64,000 nt of DNA from Metabacillus niabensis (GCF_902829255.1 NZ_CADEPK010000009.1:27945-91944); one strand, 5' to 3'; numbered from the stretch's first letter, positions 49,437 to 60,032 are shown. Notes: generated from the letters alone by a model not told the origin. Numbers and translations are program-made.

Positions 49437-50025
49437 AAACACACACCTCCACAAAACTTACCATCCTATAATTCATTCCAAGTTTAATAATAACATTTAC
49501 TTCCCAATAAGCAAAGCATTTTCCCTAGAAAAGTGGAACCGTTTGGTCATCGAGAATGAACCAGAGCAATCCATCTGAGATAAAAACACGAAGAGCGATC
49601 TTTTCGATGTTAGCTTATCATAAGGAGGATTGTGTGTTCTTTGTATGCTAGGGGGTGCACTGGAAAATAAAAAACTTTAAATAATCCTTTGCTAAAAAAG
49701 ATTTGTGACTAAACGTCCGTTTTCAGCTAATAAGAAAGATTGAACAAAAACACTAACCACAGATAAATAAGCCAATCAAAACAAAGGAATTCATTACCCT
49801 CTATTCATGATTGGCTTATTTACCTTGGATATCTTCACTTTGACTTTAACATATGAAGATTATAAGCAAAGTGCGGTGGTTAGCCAGTCTACAATAAAAA
49901 GCAAGAACCATAATGAACTATTTTATTATTCAACAACCTTGTTTGTTAACCCTTCTCTATTATCGACATATACATGTTATTTATTCATTTTATTTGGAAC
50001 ATTTAGATCAGTTTAGGTTTTTATG
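49437..50025. other. Gap between ndoAI and alr with a perfect 14-base inverted repeat
   Basis: 589 bases without a credible gene. Inverted repeat AAATAAGCCAATCA (49765-49778) / TGATTGGCTTATTT (49808-49821) with a 29-base centre lies about 200 bases past the alr stop codon. A ribosome-site-like AAGGAGGATTGTG at 49622-49634 opens only 12 codons. The ndoAI promoter should be at the left end. Confidence 0.5.
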
Positions 50026-51183
50026 TTAAAGGTTATTTATGATCGGATTATCTACACTGATTTTCTGTCCATTTTCCCAAAAAATTCGCGGCACTCTCAT
50101 AGAGATCATACATGTTATTTCATAATTTATTGTATTTAAATGACTTGCAATTTCATCAACAGAGATTTTTTCATTATTTTGTCTACCAATTAGTGTGACT
50201 GTTTCACCAATTGGTAACTCATATGGCAACTTGATCATACATTGATCCATACAAATTCGCCCAACCAATGGAGCCCGTTGACCTGCTACAAGTACATCTA
50301 CATCCCTTAAGGCCCTAATCCAACCATCGGCATATCCAATTGGAATCGTCCCAATCCATTCCTCTGATTTCGCTTCATATGTTGCACCATAGCTTACTTT
50401 TGTTCCCTTTGGAACCTTCTTAACATTCACTAATTTGGTTTTTAAAGAAAAAGCCTCTTTAAGTGTATATGGCAATTCATCCTTTATTTCAAGTGAAGGT
50501 GTTAAGCCGTACATGGAGATGCCAAGTCTTACAGCATTATATACCTTCTCTGGAAACCGCAGTCCTGTTGCACTATTCCCACAATGAACAAGTAATTCAT
50601 CGTGTGGAATTAGTTCTAAAAACTCATCGAATTTCTCATATTGTTCATTAAAATATGTGACGTCTTTCTCATCTGCTGTTGCAAAATGAGTATAAATTCC
50701 TTCAATATGAAAACACGAGGATGTTTTTACATAGTCGAATATCGCTAAAAGGCTTTTTTCTTCCCTTACTCCTAATCGACTCATTCCCGTATCTAATTTG
50801 ACGTGAATTTTCACAGTACCCTCTTGAATATATTGCGATGCTTCAACAAGCCAATCTAAAGAAAACACCGTTAATGTAATATCATACTTAATAGCCAACT
50901 GGATAGCACTTGCTCTTGTTGCACCGAGGATTAAAATCGGCGCCTCAATCCCACTGTTACGCAACGCGATCGCTTCATCAAGAAATGCTACAGCTAACAT
51001 GGATGCTCCAGATTTTATAGCAGTTTTTGCTACCTGAACGGAGCCATGACCATAAGCATTTGCCTTAACAACTGCAATAACTTTAACATTTTTACCAACA
51101 TGCTCTTTCATTGACTTAACATTATGTGAAATTGCATCTAAATCAATATCAACCCACGTATCTCGATAAAATTCTTGCTGCAT
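50026..51183 (-). CDS. alr: Alr, alanine racemase
   Basis: A 385-residue PLP enzyme making D-alanine for the cell wall. PLP Lys is K40 in VIAVVKANAYGHG, and the catalytic Tyr lies in TKVSYGATYEA. IHVKLDTGMSRLG and MDQCMIKLP are further family motifs. It feeds Ddl and MurF, also encoded in this window. The gene lies between ydcC and ndoAI as in B. subtilis. Confidence 0.97.
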   Translation of the reverse strand: MQQEFYRDTWVDIDLDAISHNVKSMKEHVGKNVKVIAVVKANAYGHGSVQVAKTAIKSGASMLAVAFLDEAIALRNSGIEAPILILGATRASAIQLAIKYDITLTVFSLDWLVEASQYIQEGTVKIHVKLDTGMSRLGVREEKSLLAIFDYVKTSSCFHIEGIYTHFATADEKDVTYFNEQYEKFDEFLELIPHDELLVHCGNSATGLRFPEKVYNAVRLGISMYGLTPSLEIKDELPYTLKEAFSLKTKLVNVKKVPKGTKVSYGATYEAKSEEWIGTIPIGYADGWIRALRDVDVLVAGQRAPLVGRICMDQCMIKLPYELPIGETVTLIGRQNNEKISVDEIASHLNTINYEITCMISMRVPRIFWENGQKISVDNPIINNL

Positions 51184-51385
51184 TTACAATTACACTTCCT
51201 CAGCCTGACTTTACTACAACATTTATTATTTGATTACAATGCAAAATTGTCAAATAGTTTCGAGGGAAAAATAGAAGGATTTTACAAAGATTTAAAAATT
51301 TGATACGTAGCTCTTAGTTTAATAGGTTACTCCACTACAATAAGCAATTGAGGAAGGTTCCTTCCACTTACATCCAAAAGGATAA

Positions 51386-51414
51386 ATGAAAGAACGGGTG
51401 GACTTTGCCACCCG
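51386..51414 (-). terminator. Terminator of ydcC
   Basis: Stem CGGGTGG (51395-51401) / CCACCCG (51408-51414), 6 bases past the ydcC stop codon, with a T-rich minus-strand tail. Confidence 0.75.
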
Positions 51415-51419
51415 AATGA

Positions 51420-52445
51420 TTATTTTGCCGCCTGACCTTGGATTGATTTTGCTACCATAAGCATTTCATCCTCTGATAAATCTTCAGACGCTAACATGTA
51501 GTCAACACCGTCATGAGTCCACGTCAATGTTGTATCAGACATCGCTCCAATTGTGAATCCTAAATCTGTCGGTTGACCGTTCACATATGTTGATGTTGAG
51601 GCTGAAGCTGGTGCAGCTATTTCAGCACTTTCCTGAATTAAAGTAAATGATTTTTCATTTCCTTCAAAAGTAGCAATAACTCGTTTGCCATTTTCAGTTT
51701 TCACTTCATTTTCTTCAACTAATGAGAATCCTTCTGGCATTTCTAAAGGATACTTAACAGCAAATGACTCATTGTCGCCAGATGCCATTGTTGGGACTTC
51801 AATTTGCGCACTAGACATATTCTTTTCGACATCGAATGAGTTATCGTCAAATGATGCATTAAATTCAAATTTCGTAAATTCAACAATAACAAGTGGATTT
51901 TTATCTGTATCCATCACTTTCACACTAGATGGTGATAGATCTTTTTTATTAAAGGTAATCTCTTGTGTAGGCAGCATTTTATTATTTTGATAGTTCGTTT
52001 TAGTTTCAAACACATATTTGTTTTCCGCTGCACTAAAAGTAGCTTCCGGGTCATTCACAATATCTTTAATTAATGATTCATAAAGGTAGGCTTGACTACT
52101 GTTTTGCGGCCATTCACTTTGGAAACGGAAGCTTTTGTTTAATGCCGGAGTTAACACAAACACACCTTCATCATTACGCAAAATCATTTGACTTTGCTCT
52201 TTTTGCGAATTTTTAAGATTTACTCGGTAATATTCCGGTCCTTTAAACCATATTTCAATTTCATATTCCTGTGGCTCACTACCTGTTTGAAGCGTCATCT
52301 TCCCTTTGGCCTTATACCCTGACATTTCATCCATCTTCTTTTCTAACGCCCGAACTACATCTGACTGTGATTTCTCGCCACATGCTGCGAGAACGAATAC
52401 TGTTAAAAGCCCTACTAATAATAACACCAAGCTTTTTTTCAACAT
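51420..52445 (-). CDS. ydcC: YdcC family lipoprotein (LolA-like)
   Basis: A 341-residue lipoprotein. The signal sequence ends in the lipobox LAAC (about residues 18-21). The mature domain (SDVVRALEKKMDEMSGYKAKGKMTLQ) resembles the LolA/LolB-like fold found in the sporulation-associated YdcC family. Start at the ATG at 52443-52445 after AAAGGGG; the frame open to 52490 adds 15 residues before the signal. A role in sporulation is suggested for the family but unproven here. Confidence 0.9.
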   Translation of the reverse strand: MLKKSLVLLLVGLLTVFVLAACGEKSQSDVVRALEKKMDEMSGYKAKGKMTLQTGSEPQEYEIEIWFKGPEYYRVNLKNSQKEQSQMILRNDEGVFVLTPALNKSFRFQSEWPQNSSQAYLYESLIKDIVNDPEATFSAAENKYVFETKTNYQNNKMLPTQEITFNKKDLSPSSVKVMDTDKNPLVIVEFTKFEFNASFDDNSFDVEKNMSSAQIEVPTMASGDNESFAVKYPLEMPEGFSLVEENEVKTENGKRVIATFEGNEKSFTLIQESAEIAAPASASTSTYVNGQPTDLGFTIGAMSDTTLTWTHDGVDYMLASEDLSEDEMLMVAKSIQGQAAK

Positions 52446-52713
52446 GTCCAACCCCTTTGCCTCATATAACGTTAAAAAGGAAGAAATCATTTTGCTAGAA
52501 CCTCACCTTCATCAGCTGAAGAGACTTGTTATACATTATTTTGCTTAGCCAAAGATTAAAAGATGAACTTCTAAAACAACTTGTCTTCCCTATCGCATTA
52601 CCAAATATATGAGACAAACTTTCCTAATATGCAAGATATTTTGTCCAGAAAGTAGTTTAGGGATTGATTCATAATAAAAGTGAAATGAATCCTATATCTA
52701 TCTTACTAGAGCT

Positions 52714-53076
52714 TCATTTTTCTATAATAACTTGAGCTGCGGCGTATTGCCTTGTATGTGTTATCGTGACATGAATCGTTAATGGCTCCTCTATTTCCTT
52801 TAGCAGCTGGATAAAAGGCTTGCCTCTTTCATCATTCAAGACCTCAATATCTAAAAATCCTATCTCTTTCCCAATACCTGTACCTAATGCCTTTGAAAAG
52901 GCTTCTTTTACAGAAAATCGTCCTGCTAAAAATTCAACCTTTCTTTCCTTTGAAAGAGTCATAAACTTCTCAATTTCCCCGATTGTTAAAATTCGCTTTA
53001 TAAATCCAGGCTGTCGTTCAATAATTCTTCTAATTCTATCTAATTCAATAATATCTAAACCAATGCCCATTATCAT
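52714..53076 (-). CDS. acpS: AcpS, holo-acyl carrier protein synthase
   Basis: A 120-residue enzyme that transfers 4'-phosphopantetheine from CoA to acyl carrier protein. The Mg-binding Asp lies in MGIGLDIIELDRI and the Glu in GRFSVKEAFSKALGTG. The C-terminus VTITHTRQYAAAQVIIEK closes the fold. It is divergent from the rhomboid gene and lies between ydcC and ydcA as in B. subtilis. Confidence 0.96.
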   Translation of the reverse strand: MIMGIGLDIIELDRIRRIIERQPGFIKRILTIGEIEKFMTLSKERKVEFLAGRFSVKEAFSKALGTGIGKEIGFLDIEVLNDERGKPFIQLLKEIEEPLTIHVTITHTRQYAAAQVIIEK

Positions 53077-53322
53077 CTAACGTAACATCCTTCCACAAAA
53101 CCATTTATAGTACTATTTTATCCAACTTGTACATATTCGTGTTAGTATAAAGTTGGGATCTTAATTAGTGGGTTTATTCACGACAACAAGGTTTTGTGGT
53201 TCAACCATAAAGTCATTTACTAGAAGTTTCCCCATTTATGATTCATACATTTTTTAATAACAAAGGCAAATTTCATATAAATGATTATGATGACAACCTA
53301 ACAAAATCCAGGAGGGCGAATA

Positions 53323-54042
53323 ATGTTTACTAGAACTGAAAATTTCCGCACTTTCCTTTCCCTGTATCCAATCGTATCGCTTATTGTTTGCATACATCTT
53401 GTATTCTGGTTTTTATTTCAATTGCCCATTCCAGCTATTCAACTCTTTTTAGGGTTATTAGACGGTTACAATGCAGGGATTGCAAATGGAGAATATTGGC
53501 GGTTAATTACCCCTATTTTTCTTCACATGACCTTTAGTCATCTATTTTTTAATACAATCTCTCTCATTTTATTTGCACCTGCATTAGAAAGAATGTTAAA
53601 AAAGGTTAAATTTATTCTCATCTATTGTATTTCCGGTATTATCGCAAACATAGCAACCTATCTTATTGAACCGCTCAATTATTCCCATTTAGGTGCATCC
53701 GGGGCAATATTTGGGTTGTTCGGAGTCTATCTTTTTATTGTCTATTTTAGAAAGGGCTTAATTGACCAAGCAAATTCTCAAGTTATTATTAGTATCCTAG
53801 TTATAGGTGTTATTATGACCTTTTTTAATTCAAATACAAATGTTGTTGCCCATCTATTCGGTTTATTTGGCGGTTTTCTTATAGCTCCTCTCTTTATCAA
53901 AAAAAGCGGCCGGTTTGTTCATCAAACATATTACAGTCCACAGTCTCGAAGCTTTTCAATAAATAAATTCAAAGCAAAACATATTGCATGGATGATTTTT
54001 GGTATCCTCATCTTAATTGGTGTTCTCGTTCAATTTAATTAG
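53323..54042 (+). CDS. Rhomboid family intramembrane serine protease (YdcA)
   Basis: A 239-residue protein with about six membrane helices. The catalytic Ser lies in GASGAIFGLFG and the His in VVAHLFGLFGGF. The WRLITPIFLHMTFSHLFFN segment with the conserved His and Asn of the oxyanion region is intact. The gene is preceded by an AGGAGG site and is divergent from acpS. It matches the ydcA position of B. subtilis. Substrates are unknown. Confidence 0.93.
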   Translation: MFTRTENFRTFLSLYPIVSLIVCIHLVFWFLFQLPIPAIQLFLGLLDGYNAGIANGEYWRLITPIFLHMTFSHLFFNTISLILFAPALERMLKKVKFILIYCISGIIANIATYLIEPLNYSHLGASGAIFGLFGVYLFIVYFRKGLIDQANSQVIISILVIGVIMTFFNSNTNVVAHLFGLFGGFLIAPLFIKKSGRFVHQTYYSPQSRSFSINKFKAKHIAWMIFGILILIGVLVQFN

Positions 54043-54079
54043 ATTTCATAGCTACATTAGAAGAATGTATTCATAACAA

Positions 54080-54112
54080 ACAGACACGAAAAAGTCTTCG
54101 TGCCTGTTTTCC
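54080..54112. terminator. Bidirectional terminator between the rhomboid gene and ydbT
   Basis: Twelve-base stem AACAGACACGAA / TTCGTGCCTGTT with one mismatch, then TTTTCC on the plus strand. Confidence 0.8.
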
Positions 54113-54116
54113 TTCT

Positions 54117-55541
54117 TTATGAATAAGAGTACCAATCAACGATCAAATCAGCATCCCTTTCATCTAAATCCTTTACAACAAATGATTTACCCAATACTCC
54201 AGATTTAATTGTCACACTAATCGTTTGCAGCCCATTTCTTCTTTGAAAATAAGAGATTTTACTTTTCATCGATTGTATTTTGTTTCGCTGAATTAATACG
54301 GTCGTTTTCGAAATCACTCGAAAGCTTAATTGGAGTCGATTATCATTAATCACCCATCCAGCATTTTTAAAGGCAAGGTAACCCCAATAATAGCCTATCG
54401 GAAGTAAAACAATTGATAATAATCCCCACTGTAAATAAACAATAATTAATGGAATGCAAATAACTACCGCCGGTAATAGTTTTCTAAACAAATATCGTTG
54501 TAAAGATTTTTTAGGCAAAGGGTATACGGTTTGCTCGTTTGCAAATGAAGGGAGGTACTGAGCAAGCAATATTTGCACATCTTTTCGATTGACGACAGGA
54601 AATAGTATTGTTGAAAGTCCTTGATCGCTCGCACTACCTCCTGCACTTTCGATATAAATTGTTGAATAGCCCAGTAGTTCTCTTAATGGATTTTGAACAA
54701 TTCTAATTGCTTGAATCCGCGATATTGGAATAGAGACTTGTTGCTTCTCAAATATCCCCTTCGAAATTCTTATTTCCTTTTCATCCTTTGTTACCGTAAA
54801 ATATGCATATTTCAGTAAGACTCCAATAACGCTTAATATCCACGTAATGACGAACGCAATGAAAATTAAAATGGCATAGATTGTGAAGCTAGCATTTGCT
54901 AAAAAATCAAACTGTTCGTATATCTTCTCATATGGGATAATTTCGTCAAATTGTGATATAAAGGCCGCAATAGCTGATAAAATAACCCCTACTCCACTTG
55001 AGGTAGATGCTGCAATAAGCAGCTCTTTCTTGCTAATTTTATATGTTGGAAGTTCAATTTCTTTCTCTTCATCATCTTGTGAAAGTGAGGCCCCATTTTT
55101 ATATATTGAAATGGCCTGTTCAATAGTATGTACATCTTCTTTCTTAATCGCTGTTAAGATAGCTTCAGCCTCAATACCACCGCTAGCTGTTTCTATTTGA
55201 ACATTGACTAGTCCGAAGATTTGTTGAATAATTCCGGCACGAATATTAATAGATTGAATCCGTTCAATCGGGATATAGCGCTTTTTCTTTACAAAAACTC
55301 CATGCTCTATTCTAAATTCCCCATCTTCAATCCAATATTTGAATTTTAACCATTCTAAAAAACTAGATAACAGCATGAAGGCAAAAATTGCGACAATACC
55401 GAGGAAGAAATAGATATTGAAATCTATATTTCCTCCAACGAAAAATAGAACAATAAATGAAGCAATATAAGATTTAATCGCCTTGATTAGGTTTAATATC
55501 ATGCCAACCGGGTGAATACGCTTAGGTTCAAACATCATCAT
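54117..55541 (-). CDS. ydbT: YdbT, PH-domain (bPH2) membrane protein
   Basis: A 474-residue protein with pairs of membrane helices alternating with bPH2 (DUF304) domains. The repeated signature appears as KKRYIPIERIQSINIRAGIIQQIFG (about 85-110), KQQVSIPISRIQAIRIVQNPLRELLG (about 285-310) and a third weaker unit near the C-terminus (LIQRNKIQSMKSKISYFQRRNGLQ). It overlaps ydbS by 14 bases. In B. subtilis the pair is linked to resistance to bacteriocin-type antimicrobials; that is recollection. Confidence 0.9.
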   Translation of the reverse strand: MMMFEPKRIHPVGMILNLIKAIKSYIASFIVLFFVGGNIDFNIYFFLGIVAIFAFMLLSSFLEWLKFKYWIEDGEFRIEHGVFVKKKRYIPIERIQSINIRAGIIQQIFGLVNVQIETASGGIEAEAILTAIKKEDVHTIEQAISIYKNGASLSQDDEEKEIELPTYKISKKELLIAASTSSGVGVILSAIAAFISQFDEIIPYEKIYEQFDFLANASFTIYAILIFIAFVITWILSVIGVLLKYAYFTVTKDEKEIRISKGIFEKQQVSIPISRIQAIRIVQNPLRELLGYSTIYIESAGGSASDQGLSTILFPVVNRKDVQILLAQYLPSFANEQTVYPLPKKSLQRYLFRKLLPAVVICIPLIIVYLQWGLLSIVLLPIGYYWGYLAFKNAGWVINDNRLQLSFRVISKTTVLIQRNKIQSMKSKISYFQRRNGLQTISVTIKSGVLGKSFVVKDLDERDADLIVDWYSYS

Positions 55542-56007
55542 CAGTCACCCTAGCTAGCTTTGAAATTCGATCTCTTAGCACCTCAGCCTCGTTAATATCC
55601 AAAGCTGGAATTTCATGTGTTGTAGCAGCTGTTGAAATTTCAATGGAGGCTAAACGGTATTTCCTCAATAAAGGACCTTGATGTGTATCAACATGCTGTA
55701 CTCTTACCATCGGAATAAGAACCCGTTTGACAACGAAAAAACCGTATTGAAGATCAATCTCATGCTCATGAACTTCATAACGCCAGACACGGTGTCGCAG
55801 CTTAGGGATGATAAAAATTGATAAAATTGAATAAATCACCCATACCACCGCTAAACCGACCGTAATCCAAAAAGGAAACTCAAAAAAATAAATACCGAAT
55901 CCGATAGCAATGCCGATAATTAAACAAATACATGCACTAATCACTGCACTGATTTTCCAAACAGTTAGTGCTTTTAAGCTTATTTGATTTCGAGGTAATT
56001 CTCGCAA
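55528..56007 (-). CDS. ydbS: YdbS, PH-domain (bPH2) membrane protein
   Basis: A 159-residue protein with two membrane helices (about 17-40 and 44-66) and one bPH2 domain ending ALDINEAEVLRDRISKLARVTDDDV. I start at TTG (56005-56007, LRELPRNQISL) because AAAGGGGAG lies 7 bases upstream and the alignment to B. subtilis YdbS begins there. A GTG at 56028 is the longer alternative. It is co-transcribed with ydbT. Confidence 0.88.
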   Translation of the reverse strand: MRELPRNQISLKALTVWKISAVISACICLIIGIAIGFGIYFFEFPFWITVGLAVVWVIYSILSIFIIPKLRHRVWRYEVHEHEIDLQYGFFVVKRVLIPMVRVQHVDTHQGPLLRKYRLASIEISTAATTHEIPALDINEAEVLRDRISKLARVTDDDV

Positions 56008-56117
56008 GACACTCTCCCCTTTAAACACCCAATAACATATGATATAACCAATAAAAACTCAATTTATTATATCATAATGGCTCCCTACCCTTTTCTATTT
56101 TATGTAAACTTTATAAT

Positions 56118-57083
56118 TTAATGGATTTTAAAGGTTGTTTTATCGATCCATTCGATTTCTGAATACTTGCGTAAATCGTTTGCAAGCTGAAAGAGTGCGT
56201 TATCTTTTTGCTTTGCTTCAATCATACAATCAAGCTTATCAAGGCTTCCCTTAATCGTTGTTAAAAACTTCATAAACATTTTGTCATCGACATACTCAGA
56301 ATGGGCGCGAAAGTCTTTTTCACTTTTCGGACTGGAGATATGCATTTTCGGTGGTAAACTTGAACCGTTCCAGGTCGAAAGAATTCTTTGCCAATTATGC
56401 TCCCAGTTTTCGTCATCATGATAGGCTAAATGATGATGATAATCAAACACTTGTGGAATCCCTAGCTTTTCACATAAATACAAGGCATCATTTACATGAA
56501 AAGTAGTATCGTCATTTTCCAGCATTAACATCTCCTGAATTTTAACCGGAATATGTCCCCAATTATTGATAAATTGCTCTAACGCTTTGTCCTTATCATT
56601 ATAGGCACCACCTATATGCAAAACACATCGGTGCCTTGAGGGAATTTCCATCCCCTTTAGTAAGCGTTCATGCATTTGTAAAGTCTTTAAAGACATCTTG
56701 AGGATAGATGGATCTGTTGAATTAAGTACAACAAAATGGTCTGGATGAAAATCGACCCTCATAGGATGCTCCTTTAAATAATCAGCAATTCGCTTTAAAG
56801 AAGGGATTAAACTTCCCATATAGTCCCAATCAAGAAGCTCTTCATGATTTGCTAAAGGAATTAATTTAGAACTAAACCGAAAAAAGTGAATGTCATGAGC
56901 AGCATTATGCTTCAATAAGCGAAGGCAGTTCTCAAGATTTATTTGGGCAATTCTTTCAAGCTTTGCAATTGCTGCCTCTCTGTCCTTTATTTTTTGAAAT
57001 TGTGTAAAAGTCATCGTTTTGGAAGGTGAACAATTTTGTAGATTCATACTCATCGCAACATAACCTAATCGAATAATTGTCAT
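56118..57083 (-). CDS. uvsE: UvsE, UV damage endonuclease
   Basis: A 321-residue TIM-barrel nuclease of the UVDE family that nicks 5' of UV photoproducts. Family stretches: IRLGYVAMSMNLQNCSP at the start, HFFRFSSKLIPLANH, HPDHFVVLNS, HIGGAYNDKD, LENDD, and the metal-binding cluster VFDYHHHLAYH. It lies downstream of cshA. No LexA box is evident. The same family is called YwjD in B. subtilis, at a different locus. Confidence 0.94.
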   Translation of the reverse strand: MTIIRLGYVAMSMNLQNCSPSKTMTFTQFQKIKDREAAIAKLERIAQINLENCLRLLKHNAAHDIHFFRFSSKLIPLANHEELLDWDYMGSLIPSLKRIADYLKEHPMRVDFHPDHFVVLNSTDPSILKMSLKTLQMHERLLKGMEIPSRHRCVLHIGGAYNDKDKALEQFINNWGHIPVKIQEMLMLENDDTTFHVNDALYLCEKLGIPQVFDYHHHLAYHDDENWEHNWQRILSTWNGSSLPPKMHISSPKSEKDFRAHSEYVDDKMFMKFLTTIKGSLDKLDCMIEAKQKDNALFQLANDLRKYSEIEWIDKTTFKIH

Positions 57084-57186
57084 CTCAAAGCACCCCTATT
57101 TAACCAATAGAGATAATTGGTATATTTATTAATTTCTTCTCCCCACTAGCATTCCCAAATAAAATAAAACCATTTTTATGACACAA

Positions 57187-57220
57187 TAAAAAAGCCGAAC
57201 CCAAAAGATTGGATTCGACC
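57187..57220 (-). terminator. Terminator of cshA
   Basis: Stem GCCGAACCCAA (57194-57204) / TTGGATTCGAC (57209-57219), with wobble pairs, followed on the minus strand by six T. Confidence 0.8.
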
Positions 57221-57226
57221 TTATCA

Positions 57227-58714
57227 TTATTTTGAATTAGAGTAACGACGCTTGTTATTATTACCTTTGCTTCGATCACGATCACCGTAAGAACGATTAT
57301 TCGGCTTCTTTTGTCCGCCACTACGATTATAATCGCCACGTCTACGGTTATTAGAAGAACGGTTTTTACCTTTTGATTTTGAATACAATGGAGCCTCTTC
57401 CGTTAATTTTACTTCAACAGAGTTAGGTTCTTTTGTCATAAATTTAATCGCCGCTGCCACTACATCTTGAGCATCAAATTCCTCTAAAAGCTCTTCTGCC
57501 GTACGCTTATAGAAAGATAAATTATCGCTTTCGATAATTGAGCGGATTTTTTCAACAGTCATTTGTTGTTGGCTTTCGATTGCCTCATCCAATGTTGGTG
57601 GCTTCATACGATCCATTTTACGTTTTGTTGTGCGCTCGATATTTTTAACAATATCTAATTCACGTGGTGTAACGAATGTCATCGCCATACCTGTTTTACC
57701 AGCACGTCCAGTACGACCAATTCTGTGTACATAACTTTCAGGATCTTGTGGCACATCAAAGTTATATACATGTGTTACGCCAGAGATATCAAGACCACGT
57801 GCAGCAACATCTGTTGCAACAAGGACTTCAATTGCACCCTCTTTAAATTTACGTAAAGTTGACATACGTTTTGCTTGAGTTAAGTCACCGTGAATACCTT
57901 CAGCTGTATAACCTCTTAATGTTAATGCCTCAGATAACTCATCTACACGACGTTTTGTACGTCCAAAGACAATCGCCAGCTCAGGAGATTGAATATCAAG
58001 AAGTCTTGTTAAAATATCAAATTTCTTTCTTTCTTGTGTTTCTAAATAATATTGTGTAATATTCGGAACCGTCATTTCTTTTGCTTTTACTTTGACTAAC
58101 TCCGGATTTTGCATAAATTTCTCTGCAATGCGTCTAATCGGATCTGGCATAGTAGCTGAGAATAATAATGTCTGACGTTCCTCTGGTACGTTTGATAAAA
58201 TTGATTCAATATCCTCGATGAATCCCATATTTAGCATTTCATCTGCTTCGTCTAAGACAACTGTGTGAACCGCGTTAAGACGAATAGTTTTACGATTAAT
58301 ATGGTCAATTAAACGTCCAGGAGTTCCGACAATAATATGCGGGTTTTTCTTTAATGAACGAATCTGTCTGTTAATATCTTGGCCACCGTAAATTGGAAGA
58401 ACGCGTGTGCGTTTATGATATCCAATTTTATAAAGCTCTTCCGAAACTTGAATCGCTAATTCACGAGTTGGAGCAACGACAACTGCTTGAATATGCTCCT
58501 TTTTCACATCGATCTTTTCGATAAGAGGTATTCCGAATGCTGCTGTTTTTCCAGTTCCTGTTTGTGCTTGACCAATTACGTCTTTATTTTGCAAGCCTAA
58601 CGGAATGGTTTGTGCTTGAATTGGTGATGGCTCCTCGAAGCCCATTTTACTTATTGATTGCATAAGTGACGAACTTAAACCTAAATCTTGAAACGTTAAT
58701 GTCAATGTATTCAT
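57227..58714 (-). CDS. cshA: CshA, DEAD-box RNA helicase
   Basis: A 495-residue cold-shock RNA helicase active in RNA decay and ribosome biogenesis. The Q motif is [13 protein letters not shown], motif [15 protein letters not shown] at [13 protein letters not shown] at LLFSATMP, and motif [16 protein letters not shown] basic, Asn/Arg/Gly-rich tail (about 430-495) follows, as expected for RNA binding. Same place as ydbR in B. subtilis. Confidence 0.97.
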   Translation of the reverse strand: MNTLTLTFQDLGLSSSLMQSISKMGFEEPSPIQAQTIPLGLQNKDVIGQAQTGTGKTAAFGIPLIEKIDVKKEHIQAVVVAPTRELAIQVSEELYKIGYHKRTRVLPIYGGQDINRQIRSLKKNPHIIVGTPGRLIDHINRKTIRLNAVHTVVLDEADEMLNMGFIEDIESILSNVPEERQTLLFSATMPDPIRRIAEKFMQNPELVKVKAKEMTVPNITQYYLETQERKKFDILTRLLDIQSPELAIVFGRTKRRVDELSEALTLRGYTAEGIHGDLTQAKRMSTLRKFKEGAIEVLVATDVAARGLDISGVTHVYNFDVPQDPESYVHRIGRTGRAGKTGMAMTFVTPRELDIVKNIERTTKRKMDRMKPPTLDEAIESQQQMTVEKIRSIIESDNLSFYKRTAEELLEEFDAQDVVAAAIKFMTKEPNSVEVKLTEEAPLYSKSKGKNRSSNNRRRGDYNRSGGQKKPNNRSYGDRDRSKGNNNKRRYSNSK

Positions 58715-59141
58715 ACTCCTTCTATATCGTTTGCTGTAAATATTTACAGACCTTATAGGTAATAGGTTTCTTAATCGTATTCATAATGAAACGATGTTAT
58801 ATATTCAACCTTAGCTTTATCTAAAAGCTATAAGAAAGATTATTTAATAATGATTCATCATGAAAACAGTGATGAAAAAACCGCTTAAATAAAATTGTGT
58901 TCAATTAATAATGGTACCTGCCATTATTTAACTGAAAGAAAACAAACTATCGCCGAACACTCTGATAGTAATGGACAGATTTCAGCCTTAAATCCTCATC
59001 TTGTACTCCTTAACGTCCTGTTATAGAAGGATAAAAAGCTGAAGTCTATTCAAAGGGATTGATTCAAACAAAGCTTACTCAACAAATGTGGCATAATCAT
59101 TAAAGTACGCCTTTAAGCTTTCCTTTCCCTCACCTTCACAC
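58715..59141. other. Gap upstream of cshA
   Basis: About 430 bases with no gene. It should contain the cshA promoter and a long leader, as usual for cold-shock genes. An 8-bp hairpin AATAATGG / CCATTATT lies at about 58908-58929. Nothing else recognisable. Confidence 0.4.
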
Positions 59142-59171
59142 AAAAAAAGCCCTTTATTCTCTTACAAGGGC
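59142..59171 (-). terminator. Terminator of the esterase gene
   Basis: GCCCTT (59149-59154) / AAGGGC (59166-59171) followed on the minus strand by seven T, about 150 bases past the esterase stop codon. Confidence 0.7.
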
Positions 59172-59318
59172 AGCAGTTTACCTTATTTAAAGCCCGCAAA
59201 CACTTTAAAAGTAATCATACCACTACAAGCCCCTTATTTCAACTTAATGTAAGACAGCTACTTCTAAAAATATGCATGGATAGAAAAATTTCGTCTCTTA
59301 CCTTCACTTCAACTATCA

Positions 59319-60032
59319 TTATGACAATAGGGCGTTATTCATTTGTTCCTCGTAGAGAAATCTTTCTACAGATTCTCTTAACACTTCATAATCTTCTCCA
59401 TAGCAAACGTGATGTTTAGAAGTTGGAAGTAGCTTAAGCTTCTTTTCCTTGGAAGGAATTACTTCATATAAATAATAGGCACTTTTGACAGGGACAATCC
59501 CATCACGCTCACCTTGAATAATTAGGACAGGTAACGTCAATTCCTTTAAAATAGGACGTACCTTTTTGACAAGCTTTTGAAATTCAAGTGTTGCACGTAA
59601 TGGAGTCTCAAAAAGCTTCCTTCTATAACGGTTATAAAGCTCATTTTGACTTAGCTTCCCTGACCAGAAATCTTTTAGCATGTCTTTAAAATCTAACAAA
59701 AGCTGCTTTGGATTGACATAATATGCTGCAGCACTTAGTAAAACGAGTTTTTTCACCTGATAATTTGCCGCTAAATAAGAGGCAATAATTCCCCCCATAG
59801 AAAATCCAATAACATATACTTCATCAACTTCCTCCATTAAAGCTAAAAGCTCCTGTTCAGCATGGGAAACCCATTCATCATATGTGTGTCCCTTTAACGA
59901 AAGGGTTTCCCCATGCCCAGGTAAAGTTGGGACCCTCACAATCCATCCTGTTTTTTCCCTAATATCATTTGCCAATGGATCTACTTCATAAGGCGCACCG
60001 GTAAAGCCATGAATAAAAAGGCAACCTATCAT
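59319..60032 (-). CDS. Alpha/beta-hydrolase, carboxylesterase-like
   Basis: A 237-residue serine hydrolase. The nucleophile elbow is GFSMGG (about residues 75-80), the oxyanion-side FIHGFTGAPYEVDPL is near the start, the acid is probably the Asp in IQGERDGIVP, and the His in TSKHHVCYGED. It resembles Bacillus/Geobacillus monoacylglycerol lipase or Est30-type esterases. The substrate is not predictable. It lies between murF and cshA, 133 bases after murF. Confidence 0.88.
   Translation of the reverse strand: MIGCLFIHGFTGAPYEVDPLANDIREKTGWIVRVPTLPGHGETLSLKGHTYDEWVSHAEQELLALMEEVDEVYVIGFSMGGIIASYLAANYQVKKLVLLSAAAYYVNPKQLLLDFKDMLKDFWSGKLSQNELYNRYRRKLFETPLRATLEFQKLVKKVRPILKELTLPVLIIQGERDGIVPVKSAYYLYEVIPSKEKKLKLLPTSKHHVCYGEDYEVLRESVERFLYEEQMNNALLS

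Noticed and set aside
49807..50016. 69-codon plus-strand frame before alr
   Set aside because: It starts inside an inverted repeat with no ribosome site, and its composition is that of random AT-rich sequence.
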